DNA of 33,577 bases from Novosphingobium sp. (GTDB taxonomy: Bacteria > Pseudomonadota > Alphaproteobacteria > Sphingomonadales > Sphingomonadaceae), in the NCBI GenBank assembly GCA_023266625.1, contig JAHFPT010000036.1:1-33577 (forward strand). Direction: 5' to 3'. Every line of letters starts with the position of its first letter. Positions within the stretch are counted from its first letter, which is position 1. Below, piece after piece: positions 1 to 8,270 of the stretch. A program made the translations under genes and the position numbers. Under the pieces are notes generated by a model. It did no database searches, had not been told where the DNA came from, and worked only from the letters and a program-made list of their open reading frames with translations.

Positions 1-65
1 ACCGCAATTTTGCCAGTCAGATTGCCTTTGCAACGGCTTAGGAAAATTATTCGGCCCTGGTGAAA

Positions 66-971
66 TTATTCGAAGTTTGGCGGGGTGGGGGGAGGCGGGG
101 CGGGCCACTGTTTGATGTGAATATCGTGCTGCTGATAGGGCACCTTTACGCCATTGTCGCGGAACAGATGCCACAGCCGTTTGAGCACATCCGACCGTAT
201 ATTGCCGATGCCATCTTCCGGATCGTCGATCCAGAACTGGATTTCGAACTGGATGGCATTCTCGCCAAAGGCATGCAGCCAGACCGAAGGTGCCGGATCG
301 GTGAGAACGCGCACGGTTTCCTGCGCGGCCTGCAGCATCAGCCGCTCGGCGAGATCGATATCGGTGCTATAGGCGACACCGACCGGCACTTTGACCCGCA
401 CATCGAGTGAACTGAAGGACCAGTTCTCGACCTGATTGACCATCAGGTTCTCGTTGGGAATCAGGAATTCTACCTTGTCGCGGGTGATCACCGAGACCGC
501 GCGGATGCCGATCCGGTTGACCTGTCCGACAGTGCTGGTGCCGCCTTGATTGCCCACCGCGATGACATCGCCCGGCTTGATCGAGCGGTCCATCAGCAGG
601 ATGATCCCGGCCAGAAGATTGCCGAAAGTCTTCTGCAGGCCAAAGCCGATGGCGAGGCCGAAGGCACCCGAAAACACCGTGAAGGCGGTCAGATCGATGC
701 CGATCAAATCTGCACCGATCAGGACGCAGGCCATCCAGACGAGGATCCCGACCAGCTTTTCACCCAGCAGCTGTTCGGTGGCATCGAGCCGGGTCAGACG
801 GCGGAACGTCATCCTGACGCCGCGGCTGGCGAAGCGCCCGGCCAGATAGACCAGCGCCAGGACGATCAGCACCAGCCCGGCGCGATAGACCGAAATGCGG
901 GTGTTGCCGTAGTCGAAGCCGATGCTGTCGAGAGTCGCCTGGATGCGGGAGAGGTGTTCGATGAAATTCAT
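66..971 (-). CDS. MscS-family mechanosensitive ion channel
   Basis: Predicted 301-residue inner-membrane channel of the small-conductance mechanosensitive (MscS) family, which releases solutes on hypo-osmotic shock. Hydrophobic helices occupy the N-terminal third. The pore-lining helix is Gly/Ala-rich (AFGLAIGFGLQKTFGNLLAG), and it is followed by the MscS beta domain (GDVIAVGNQGGTSTVGQVNRI) and a soluble C-terminal domain ending in a Pro-rich tail. I chose the ATG at 971 (MNFIEHLS) because it overlaps the metC stop in an ATGA arrangement. A longer in-frame extension to 1091 lies entirely inside metC and reads as non-biological Arg-rich sequence. It is the last gene of an sseA-metC-mscS string and is probably translationally coupled to metC. 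The family call is firm; the substrate and gating class are unknown. Confidence 0.88.
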   Translation of the reverse strand: MNFIEHLSRIQATLDSIGFDYGNTRISVYRAGLVLIVLALVYLAGRFASRGVRMTFRRLTRLDATEQLLGEKLVGILVWMACVLIGADLIGIDLTAFTVFSGAFGLAIGFGLQKTFGNLLAGIILLMDRSIKPGDVIAVGNQGGTSTVGQVNRIGIRAVSVITRDKVEFLIPNENLMVNQVENWSFSSLDVRVKVPVGVAYSTDIDLAERLMLQAAQETVRVLTDPAPSVWLHAFGENAIQFEIQFWIDDPEDGIGNIRSDVLKRLWHLFRDNGVKVPYQQHDIHIKQWPAPPPPTPPNFE

Positions 972-2179
972 GAGCTTGCCAAGGCGGCAAAGGCCTGTTC
1001 GAGATCGGCGATGAGGTCTGCCGGGTCTTCGAGGCCGATCGACAGGCGCACGCCGAAGCGGTCGCCCTCGTCCATTCCGGCAGGCGGCCATGGGGTGACA
1101 CTGCGGATCGGTGCAGGGTCGACCGGCACCACCAGGCTCTCGAAACCGCCCCAGCTATAGCCGATGCCGAACAGGCGCAGCGCGTCGATGAAGCGGTTGC
1201 GCAGTGCGGCATCGCCGCCCTTGAGGATGAAGCTGAACAGGCCGCAGCCGCCGGTGAAGTCGCGGCTCCACAGCGCATGGCCCGGCGCGCCGGGCAGCAT
1301 CGGGCATAGCACCTGCGCGACCTCAGGGCGCGAAGCGAGCCATTCGGCGATGGCCAGCGCGCTATCCGTCTCCCGCTCCAGCCGCACGCCCAGTGTGCGC
1401 AATCCGCGCAGCGCCAGTGCGGCATCGTCGGGCGAGACCGTCTGGCCCAGCATCTGTGCGGTGTGGCGCAGTTTGCGGTAGTATTCATGCCCCCCCGACG
1501 CGCAGCCCATCATCAGGTCGGAATGGCCGCCGACATGCTTGGTCAGCGACATCACCGCAATATCGACGCCGTGTTCCAGCGCGGCAAAGCCGAGAGGGCT
1601 GGCCCAGGTGTTGTCGATGATCGAGACCAGCCCGCGCTTCCGGGCAATGGCGGCGAGCGCGGGCACATCCTGCACTTCCATGGTCAGGCTGCCTGGTGAT
1701 TCGAGCAGCACGGCGCGGCTGCGCTGGCAGATCGCCGCCGCGAAACCCGCAACATCGAGCGGATCGAAAAACCGGGTCTCGATGCCGAATTCGCGCAGCA
1801 GTCCATGCGCGAGCGCCCGGCTTGGGTCATAGGCGTTGTCGGTCATCAGCAGGACTTCGCCCGGCCGCAGCACTGCCAGCAGTGCTCCGGCAATGGCGGC
1901 GACCCCGGAAGGGTAAAGCATCGTCCCCGCCGCGCCCACTTCCAGCGCGGTCAGCGCCTCGGCCAGTGCCCATTGCGTCGGCGCGCCCCGGCGGCCGTAG
2001 AAGAACGCGCCGTCGGCATTGGTCTTGGGGCCATCGGTCAGCGCGGCCATATCCTCATAGAGGATCGTGCTGGCGCGCCAGACCGGGGGATTGACGGCGG
2101 GACCGGTCCATTCCTTGCGCCGCCCGCCGGTGACGAGGCGGGTGGCGGGGGTGAGTGTGTCTGTCGGACCTTTGGCCAT
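968..2179 (-). CDS. metC: Cystathionine beta-lyase (Cys/Met PLP enzyme)
   Basis: 403-residue PLP-dependent enzyme of the Cys/Met metabolism family, expected to cleave cystathionine to homocysteine, pyruvate and ammonia in methionine synthesis. Visible motifs are YGRRGAPTQ near residue 61 (phosphate and substrate binding), the cofactor Asp in IIDNTWASP (D189), and the Schiff-base Lys in SLTKHVGGHSD (K214). Full length for the family. It begins 15 nt after the upstream sulfurtransferase gene, and its stop overlaps the mscS start by 4 nt, so the three genes look like one transcript. The family also contains cystathionine gamma-synthase and methionine gamma-lyase. The lyase call rests on general resemblance (the GRRGxPT motif and the TKHVGGHSD loop), so the exact reaction is likely but not proven. 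Confidence 0.88.
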   Translation of the reverse strand: MAKGPTDTLTPATRLVTGGRRKEWTGPAVNPPVWRASTILYEDMAALTDGPKTNADGAFFYGRRGAPTQWALAEALTALEVGAAGTMLYPSGVAAIAGALLAVLRPGEVLLMTDNAYDPSRALAHGLLREFGIETRFFDPLDVAGFAAAICQRSRAVLLESPGSLTMEVQDVPALAAIARKRGLVSIIDNTWASPLGFAALEHGVDIAVMSLTKHVGGHSDLMMGCASGGHEYYRKLRHTAQMLGQTVSPDDAALALRGLRTLGVRLERETDSALAIAEWLASRPEVAQVLCPMLPGAPGHALWSRDFTGGCGLFSFILKGGDAALRNRFIDALRLFGIGYSWGGFESLVVPVDPAPIRSVTPWPPAGMDEGDRFGVRLSIGLEDPADLIADLEQAFAALASS

Positions 2180-2194
2180 CAGCTTCGCATGGCG

Positions 2195-3037
2195 TCAGGC
2201 CGCCCCCAGCGCCTTGGGTGTATCGGGATCGGTGCCCCATTCGGCCCAGCTGCCGTCGTAGAGCGCGACATCTTCCTTGCCCAGCAGATGCAGGCCGAAG
2301 GCGAGCACGCTGGCGGTGATGCCGCTGCCGCAGCTGGTCACCACCGGCTTTGCCAGATCAACCCCGGCACTGGTGAAGGCTGCCTCCAGCGCGGATTTGT
2401 CCTTGTAGGTGCCATCGGCATTGAACAGCTGGCCATGGGGCAGGCAGCGCGCACCGGGGATATGGCCCGAGGCGACGCCGGCCCGCGCTTCGGGCTCTTC
2501 GCCGGTGAAACGCCCGGCTCCGCGGGCATCGACCACCTGCTCGGCGCCCGAAGCAATATTGGCGTGGATATCGGCCTTGGAGCGCAGATTCTTGCCGTCC
2601 GACCAGGCGGTGAAATGACGGTGGCGCAGGCTTTCCTTGCCCTCGGCCAGCGCTCGGCCTTCGGCCCGCCACTTGGCGATGCCGCCATCGAGGATGGCAA
2701 CATCATGCGCACCGAACAGCTTGAGCATAAACCAGGCGCGGGCCGAGGTCTTCAGCGCGCTGTCATCATAGAGCACGATGCGGCTGCCGTCGCCGAGGCC
2801 GAGGCTTTGCATGCGGCTCGAGAATTTTTCCGCGCTGGGCAGGGTGTTGTCGAGCGGCGCGGCGCTGTCGACCAGCTCGGCAAGGTTCATGAACACCGCG
2901 CCGGGAATGTGCCCGGCGGCATAATCTGCCGCCGCGTCGCGTCCGGCATCGGGCAAATGCCATGAGGCATCGACGATCCGCAAATCGCTTGCGCCGATTT
3001 CACCTGCGAGCCATTCGGTCGAAACCAGACTGTCCAT
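2195..3037 (-). CDS. sseA: 3-mercaptopyruvate sulfurtransferase (tandem rhodanese)
   Basis: 280-residue protein with two rhodanese domains. The N-terminal domain is inactive (no loop Cys). The C-terminal domain carries the catalytic loop CGSGITAS with Cys236. The CGSG(I/V)T loop is typical of 3-mercaptopyruvate sulfurtransferases, whereas thiosulfate-specific rhodaneses usually carry CRKGxT. It moves sulfur from 3-mercaptopyruvate to a thiol acceptor or cyanide. The ATG at 3037 is preceded by a strong Shine-Dalgarno stretch (GGAGGAGGAG, about 7 nt upstream), so this is probably the first gene of the sseA-metC-mscS unit. The link with metC points to cysteine and sulfur turnover. Nothing looks damaged. 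Confidence 0.92.
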   Translation of the reverse strand: MDSLVSTEWLAGEIGASDLRIVDASWHLPDAGRDAAADYAAGHIPGAVFMNLAELVDSAAPLDNTLPSAEKFSSRMQSLGLGDGSRIVLYDDSALKTSARAWFMLKLFGAHDVAILDGGIAKWRAEGRALAEGKESLRHRHFTAWSDGKNLRSKADIHANIASGAEQVVDARGAGRFTGEEPEARAGVASGHIPGARCLPHGQLFNADGTYKDKSALEAAFTSAGVDLAKPVVTSCGSGITASVLAFGLHLLGKEDVALYDGSWAEWGTDPDTPKALGAA

Positions 3038-3106
3038 GGCGCGCTCCTCCTCCTATTGCAGCTGCGAAAAAGCTTAGCTGGCAAGCGCTTGCCCGTCGAG
3101 AGCGAA

Positions 3107-4435
3107 TCAGGCGCTGAGCGCGAGTTCGCGCTGGCCGATGTGCGAATAGAGCCGCGGGCCGAGATCGAGCCGAAAGGGCTTCAGCGCCGCGCCCGGAATA
3201 TCCTGATTTTCGCCGACGACAAAGGTGCGGGCGACCACCAGCGGCGGAGCGCCCCGGCGCGAGGCCTCGACCCGGAAGCGCGCCAGCGGGATGAACAGCG
3301 CGGCATTGCCGCTGCGAATCGGGGTGATCGCGGTGAGCGCCAGCTTGAACTCACCCGACAGGGTAATGCTTTCCCCAGGGGCAATTGCGGCAAGCTGATG
3401 GAGCGGGGTAATCGCCTGGCCGCTCAGCTCGAGCTGAGCGCGGTCGGGCAGCGAGGCATGCGCGCCGATCATGTCGCCGCCGACGATGATCGGGCCGATT
3501 GGTTCGCGCCCATTATTGCTGACGGTGAGTTCGTAATTGAGCACAGCGTTCATCAAGGTCGCGCTCAGCCGCCGCACCGACAGCACGACATCGAGCGGAT
3601 TGACCAGCAGGCCCAGCGCCGGGCGCGGCTGGGGATTGCTGGGGGTTGCCTCGCCGATGTCGAGCGATAGCCCTGGCGCGAGTGATGCTGCCGGTGCTTC
3701 TGGCTCGGCCATGATCGTGAGCAAATCCAGCACGGGAGGTGCGGGCACAGGCGCTGCTATGGCAGGCGCATCCCAGTCCACGGCATTCGCAGCCTGCGCT
3801 TGCCGCCTGCGCAGCGCCAGCTGGACCAGCAGCATGACCCCGGCCCCGAGCAGAAAGGCCAGCCCCGCCAGCCATGGCCAGGCGATTTCGCTGGTGCCGG
3901 CTTCCCTGGCGGAATGGACGCGCCATTCGAACGGTGCGGCGGATGCGCTGGCTTCTGGCGTTTCTGCTGCGGCTGCGGCGCTGGCTCGCGCAGGCGATGC
4001 GGGGGTTGCGGCAGAGGCAGTACCTGCTGCGGCGGGCGAAGCCGGGCTGGCGGGTTGGGCTGCTTGCGCCGGGCGCGGACTTGCCGGGCGGGCGCTGGCA
4101 GTAGCAGCTGGCGAGGCCGACGCCGAAGGCCTTGCTCGCGGCGACGCGCTTGCAGCAGGCGCGGCACTGGCTTCTGCCGGGCGTGCAGTCGGCGTGGCGA
4201 TGACCACCGGATTGTCAGGATCGACCGGCCCCTGCGGCCGCGCGCGCGGCGTGGCCGAATTGGTGGGCAAATGGTAGTCGCTGACCGAGGGCAGGGAATC
4301 CTGCGCCGCTGCGGGAACGGCAACCCCCGCCCCCAATCCGGCCAAGCTCGCGAGGACAAGCGCCAGCGCCGACGCCAATGCTGGAGCCAGTGCCGCTGAT
4401 GCCCGATCGCCGCTCTTTTGCCCGTGCCGTCTCAT
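3107..4435 (-). CDS. Unknown Ala/Pro-rich exported or membrane-anchored protein
   Basis: 442-residue protein I do not recognise. From the ATG at 4435 it has a short basic start (MRRHGQKSGDR), a long Ala/Leu-rich hydrophobic stretch ending in VAVPAAAQ (probable signal peptide), about 130 residues of low-complexity Ala/Ser/Pro/Arg sequence, one clear transmembrane helix (WPWLAGLAFLLGAGVMLLVQ) followed by basic RRR, and a roughly 220-residue C-terminal region that looks like a beta-sandwich. That region contains NYELTVSNNGREPIGPI, which resembles CARDB/DUF11-like adhesive folds. An in-frame extension to 4609 has no export signal at its start and overlaps the divergent queF start, so I rejected it. 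It is divergent from queF with a 117-nt gap. An envelope role is inference only. Confidence 0.75.
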   Translation of the reverse strand: MRRHGQKSGDRASAALAPALASALALVLASLAGLGAGVAVPAAAQDSLPSVSDYHLPTNSATPRARPQGPVDPDNPVVIATPTARPAEASAAPAASASPRARPSASASPAATASARPASPRPAQAAQPASPASPAAAGTASAATPASPARASAAAAAETPEASASAAPFEWRVHSAREAGTSEIAWPWLAGLAFLLGAGVMLLVQLALRRRQAQAANAVDWDAPAIAAPVPAPPVLDLLTIMAEPEAPAASLAPGLSLDIGEATPSNPQPRPALGLLVNPLDVVLSVRRLSATLMNAVLNYELTVSNNGREPIGPIIVGGDMIGAHASLPDRAQLELSGQAITPLHQLAAIAPGESITLSGEFKLALTAITPIRSGNAALFIPLARFRVEASRRGAPPLVVARTFVVGENQDIPGAALKPFRLDLGPRLYSHIGQRELALSA

Positions 4436-4552
4436 CTGTAACCGTTCTGCCGCTTGGCAATGGCGCCTGAATAGCGCGTGAATAGCGCTTGTATTGGGCC
4501 AGCACCATACGGTCACTTGTGCGCCGCGCCGGTTGGGGGCAATGCTTATGGC

Positions 4553-5029
4553 ATGAACGACACACCGCCCGGCGCTTCCGCTAAAGCCCCGCTCCATCTC
4601 GGTCGCCAAAGCACGCTACCCGCCTCCCCGCAAGAGGCCATGCTCGATTACGTACCCAATCCGAGGGCCGGGGCGCTCTATCTGGTGCGCTTCGCCGCGC
4701 CAGAGTTCACTTCGCTATGCCCGGTCACCGGCCAGCCTGACTTCGCCCATCTGGTGATCGACTATGCGCCGGGGGAGAGCATTGTTGAATCGAAGAGCCT
4801 GAAGCTGTTTTTGTCGAGCTTCCGCAATCATGCCGGTTTCCACGAGGATGTGACCGTCGGCATCGGCCAGCGGCTGTTTGCCGAGATGCAGCCGAAGTGG
4901 CTGCGCATCGGCGGCTACTGGTATCCGCGCGGGGGGATACCGATCGACGTGTTCTGGCAGAGCGGCGCTGCGCCCGAGGGGCTGTGGGTGCCGGATCAGG
5001 GGGTCGCAGGGTATCGGGGTAGGGGGTGA
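4553..5029 (+). CDS. queF: NADPH-dependent 7-cyano-7-deazaguanine reductase
   Basis: 158-residue unimodal QueF, which reduces preQ0 to preQ1 with NADPH in queuosine biosynthesis for tRNA modification. The thioimide-forming Cys56 sits in [12 protein letters not shown] and the general acid is Asp63. The QueF signature [15 protein letters not shown] starts at residue 79, and H97/E98 lie in FHED, which binds the substrate. I chose the ATG at 4553 rather than 4478 because the upstream 25 residues have no family resemblance and a purine-rich GGGGG lies about 14 nt before 4553. Other queuosine genes are not in this window. It is followed by 97 nt and then an AT-richer restriction-modification unit. 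Confidence 0.95.
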   Translation: MNDTPPGASAKAPLHLGRQSTLPASPQEAMLDYVPNPRAGALYLVRFAAPEFTSLCPVTGQPDFAHLVIDYAPGESIVESKSLKLFLSSFRNHAGFHEDVTVGIGQRLFAEMQPKWLRIGGYWYPRGGIPIDVFWQSGAAPEGLWVPDQGVAGYRGRG

Positions 5030-5126
5030 GGTCTGGGGATATTTCCCTTTGCAACCGACTTTCTGGAACACTGAGGGATTGATCCTTTATTACAATCCGC
5101 TAAGCTGGAACATAGGAGAAACGGAC

Positions 5127-6257
5127 ATGTACAGCAGGCCGAGTGTTGTGGATCTCTTCTGCGGTGCAGGCGGACTCAGCCATGGCTTCATGCAAGCGGG
5201 TTATGATGTGCTGTTCGGCAGCGATATCGACGTCACCTATGGCCGAACATTCATGGCTTCTCATCCCAACGCCAGTTTTGTTGCCAAGCCGATTCAGGAA
5301 CTTCAGGTCGATGAAATTCTTGCAGCGGCACGCCTTGCGCCGGGCGAACTGGATGTTTTGGTTGGTGGACCACCGTGCCAGGGTTACAGCGTCTATAATC
5401 ATGGTCGGGGTGAACATGATCCGCGCGCGGGTCTGTTTAAGGAATATCTTCGGATTGTCAGAGGGTTGCAGCCGAAGTGGCTGGTTATGGAGAATGTCAC
5501 TGGCCTGACGTCGATCAGCGGCGGCAAGCTCATCGCCCAGATTGTCAGTGAAATCCGGTCAGCGGGTTATGACAATGTGGACTATAAGATTCTCAAGGCT
5601 GAGCATTACGGCGTCCCGCAAGAGCGGCGAAGGATAGTTTTCATTGCCAATCGCCTGGGCTTGCCGGTGCGATTTCCCGCTGCCTCTCACGAAGGAGACT
5701 CAGCTCCCTTCACAACTGTCTGGGATGCGATTGGCGACCTGCCATCGATATTCGAGCAATGGGAGTTCGAAGATGGCGCGCGCTATGGCACACAGCCGCA
5801 GAACGCATATCAGAAACTGATGCGTGGCAATCAGTTGGAAGTTCTGAATCATTGTGGACCGCGCCTCGGCAAGACCAATCTCGAGCGCATCCGGCATATT
5901 CCTCAAGGTGGATCGTGGCGGGATATTCCGCTAGAATTGCTTCCTGCGGGTATGAAGAAAGCCAAGCGCAGCGATCACACCAAGCGTTATGGACGCCCAA
6001 GGCTGACGGATCTGTCGTGTACGATCCTGACCAAATGCGACATTCATTGGGGAGCCTATGTGCATCCGGTCCAGAATCGGGCCTTCACGGTCAGAGAGGC
6101 TGCGCGCCTTCAATCATTCCCCGATAGTTTCGTCTTCTATGGCAGCATGACGGAACAATTCGTCCAGGTCGGCAATGCAGTTCCTCCGCTGCTGGCGAGA
6201 GCTGTTGCCTTGTCCATTCTGCATGCCGATCGCAGCACAATCCCGATTGCCGCTTGA
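5127..6257 (+). CDS. DNA (cytosine-5)-methyltransferase of a restriction-modification pair
   Basis: 376-residue C5-cytosine methyltransferase. Motifs in order: I, VVDLFCGAGGLSHGF (residues 7-21, SAM binding); IV, GGPPCQGYS with nucleophile Cys84; VI, MENVTG (about 121-126); VIII, QERRR (165-169); then a target-recognition region and motif X, QVGNAVPPLLARAVA, near the C-terminus. The ATG at 5127 has AGGAG nine bases upstream. A 459-residue in-frame extension would overlap queF out of frame and is rejected. The gene is visibly AT-richer than queF and ends in TGATG with the endonuclease gene, so the pair is translationally coupled. It should methylate host DNA to block the partner nuclease. No controller gene is present. 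The recognition sequence cannot be read from the sequence. Confidence 0.95.
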   Translation: MYSRPSVVDLFCGAGGLSHGFMQAGYDVLFGSDIDVTYGRTFMASHPNASFVAKPIQELQVDEILAAARLAPGELDVLVGGPPCQGYSVYNHGRGEHDPRAGLFKEYLRIVRGLQPKWLVMENVTGLTSISGGKLIAQIVSEIRSAGYDNVDYKILKAEHYGVPQERRRIVFIANRLGLPVRFPAASHEGDSAPFTTVWDAIGDLPSIFEQWEFEDGARYGTQPQNAYQKLMRGNQLEVLNHCGPRLGKTNLERIRHIPQGGSWRDIPLELLPAGMKKAKRSDHTKRYGRPRLTDLSCTILTKCDIHWGAYVHPVQNRAFTVREAARLQSFPDSFVFYGSMTEQFVQVGNAVPPLLARAVALSILHADRSTIPIAA

Positions 6258-7096
6258 TGAAAGTAGCGGAAGTCTTTGGTTTTGAGGTCGGTGACCAATC
6301 CGCAGAAGCATGGGATGTTCGCGAAGCGCGGCTGTGCCGGTTTCGGAACAGTCCGTGCACGAAATCGAGCAAGACCGATCCACTGGGAATTTGCTCGCTG
6401 GCCGATGGTCGCACAGCGGCATCGCTGTGCCCGGTTCGCTTCCTGGAAAATGATCGCATTTTCAGAGATGCTGCTGTGATTGCATTCGGAACTTCGGTCA
6501 CCATTGGTGTTTTTCCCGAAATCCGCATCCTCGAAATCGCCGCTGGGGAGGATGGTGGAAAATCGAAGAAGATCGGCAAGGTCGATTTTCTGATCGGTAA
6601 AATTGAAGCTGATCGAATTACCGATTTTGCGGCTGTCGAGATTCAGGCTGCCTATTTCTCAGGCGGCAGCCTGCGCGAGGTGTTTAAGCATTTCATGGCG
6701 CACCGCTCGGTCGAAGGCCTGGATACGAAACGGCGGCCTGACTTCAGATCATGCGCCCAAAAGCGGCTCGTTCCGCAGCTACAATTGAAAATTCCGGTGT
6801 TTCGCCGTTGGGGGAAGAAGTTCTTTGTCGTGGTGGACAGCGCCTTTTTTGCTTCGCTTCCGGCGTTTCCCCGGACGACACCGAGTAATAGCGAGCTTAC
6901 CTGGCTGGCCTATCCAATCGTTAATGATGGTGCTGGTTTTGCGCTTGCCGATCCCGAAATTGTCTATTCTGAGTGGGATGAGGTGCAAAACTCTCTGCGT
7001 GAGGGCAAGCCGCCTGAACCGGCTGAAATTGTCAGTGAGCTTCAAGCCAAACTCGATGGCCCGCTAAAAAGGAGGCCGATCATTCTGACGTGCTGA
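6257..7096 (+). CDS. NotI-like type II restriction endonuclease
   Basis: 279-residue protein starting at the ATG that overlaps the methyltransferase stop (TGATG). It resembles the NotI endonuclease family. Four cysteines (C27, C34, C46, C58; CRFRNSPCTK, PLGICSL) match the NotI metal-binding Cys cluster. A PD-(D/E)xK-type site with Gln in place of Lys follows: KVDFLIGKIEAD with D110, then AAVEIQ with E128 and Q130, the same EIQ pattern I recall in NotI. E93 may be the additional acidic residue. Length and order fit a complete enzyme. Restriction activity is inferred from family and from pairing with the adjacent methyltransferase. Whether it cuts GCGGCCGC or another site is unknown. The whole pair is AT-richer than its flanks, suggesting horizontal acquisition. 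Confidence 0.85.
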   Translation: MKVAEVFGFEVGDQSAEAWDVREARLCRFRNSPCTKSSKTDPLGICSLADGRTAASLCPVRFLENDRIFRDAAVIAFGTSVTIGVFPEIRILEIAAGEDGGKSKKIGKVDFLIGKIEADRITDFAAVEIQAAYFSGGSLREVFKHFMAHRSVEGLDTKRRPDFRSCAQKRLVPQLQLKIPVFRRWGKKFFVVVDSAFFASLPAFPRTTPSNSELTWLAYPIVNDGAGFALADPEIVYSEWDEVQNSLREGKPPEPAEIVSELQAKLDGPLKRRPIILTC

Positions 7097-7142
7097 AGCC
7101 GCAGCGTCTGATGCCTGTTCCACGCAGAAGTGATTTTCCCCC

Positions 7143-8030
7143 TCACCCAAACATCATCTTCAGCGTCCCCCCCAGCGGCGCAGGCATGAAGCTGTCGCCG
7201 CCGGGCCAGTCGAGGAAGCCGAAGGCCGCGTAAGTACCGCCATCGACGAACAGCGTGGTGCCGGTGACCGTGCGCGAGAGGTCGCAGGCGAGGAAGATTA
7301 CGCCATCGACTACCTCCTCCACCGTCGGCGCGCGCTTCATCGGCACGTAGATTTTCATCGCCTCGGCCATGGCGTCGGGGCCGCAGGCGGCGAGGCGTTC
7401 GAAGTCCTCGGGCGCCAGCGCGGCGTTGGTAGTGCGCGCCGGGCTGGTGTCGCTGGCCAGGCAGTTGACCCGGATCATGTCCTTGCCGAGCTCGACCGCC
7501 AGCGCCCGGCTGAAGTTGGTCAGCGCCGCCTAGGCTCCGGCATAGACCGCGAAAGTGGCGGCGCCGCGATGGGCTTCGATGGTGGTGAAATTGATGATCG
7601 AGCCGCCTTTCCCGCTCTTGCGCATCAGCGGGATGGCGCGCTGGCAGCTGTCGATGTGGTAGCCGTAGTTGTAGCGGATGTTTTCGGCGTGGGACTGGCG
7701 GGTGGTGTGTTCGAACAGCGAACGGGCGACGCCGCCCGGGACATTGACCAGAATGTCGACCCGCTCGAACCCGGCTTCGACCTGGTCCCAGAAGCCATCG
7801 AGCGAGGCGGGGTCTATGACGTCGGCGCAAACCGGATAGACCTTGCCGCCGATCGCTTCCGCCTCCGGGCCGATCAGCGCCAGCCCCTCGCGGTCGTTGT
7901 CGCAGCAGACGATGGTGACACCTTCCTTCACCAGCCCCAGCGTCACCCCGCGCCCGAGATGCCCAGACGCGCCGCCGACCACCACGGCGATCTTGCTGGC
8001 CATGGCCTCATGTGCTTCGAGCAATCCCAT
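7143..8030 (-). pseudogene. Short-chain dehydrogenase/reductase with an amber codon at the catalytic Lys
   Basis: A single SDR reading frame interrupted by one in-frame TAG at 7530-7532. Residues 1-166 carry the Rossmann segment (VVVGGASGHLGRG), the NNAG-equivalent LVNVPGG, and the active-site strand GSIINFTT leading to VYAGA. The frame then resumes as AALTNFSRALAVELGKDM and continues to the SDR C-terminus (TGTTLFVDGGTYAAFG) and the stop at 7143. Aligned to the YxxxK motif, Tyr163 is followed by A-G-A and then the TAG, so the stop replaces the catalytic Lys (AAG to TAG is one substitution). The start at 8030 has GGGAGAG just upstream. It is either a recent pseudogene, a sequencing error, or a suppressed stop. 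The substrate is unknown. Confidence 0.88.
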
Positions 8031-8270
8031 TGTCTCTCTCCCGTTCTGTTATGACTGCAGCCGGTCAATAGGGCCGGGCCCTAATAACCAACAACCCTTC
8101 ATCGGACCGTCCGAGCTGATCGCCGAATGGTTTAACATGCTCGAATACGGAGATGCCGCCGCTGAATCAGGCTACCTATGACCGCGCAGGGGCGGGGCGA
8201 AGGCTTTACAAAAAACTTGTATTGCGCGTCATTAACCTTGCGCGCGCTGGTCAAGCGGCGTGACGCTGAT

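Noticed and set aside
1805-2965. A 386-residue open frame antisense to metC and sseA.
   Set aside because: Both sense genes carry full catalytic motifs. The antisense translation is low-complexity Gly/Arg/Ala-rich and spans the gene boundary.
6254-6256. TTG as the start of the NotI-like endonuclease.
   Set aside because: The adjacent ATG at 6257 gives the standard TGATG coupling with the methyltransferase stop and is the simpler choice.
7530-7532. Reading the SDR amber codon as pyrrolysine.
   Set aside because: It is the right position for a lysine analogue, but no pylT/pylS genes are in view, and the machinery is not known in this group. Mutation or sequencing error is far more likely. It is kept only as a test in the findings.
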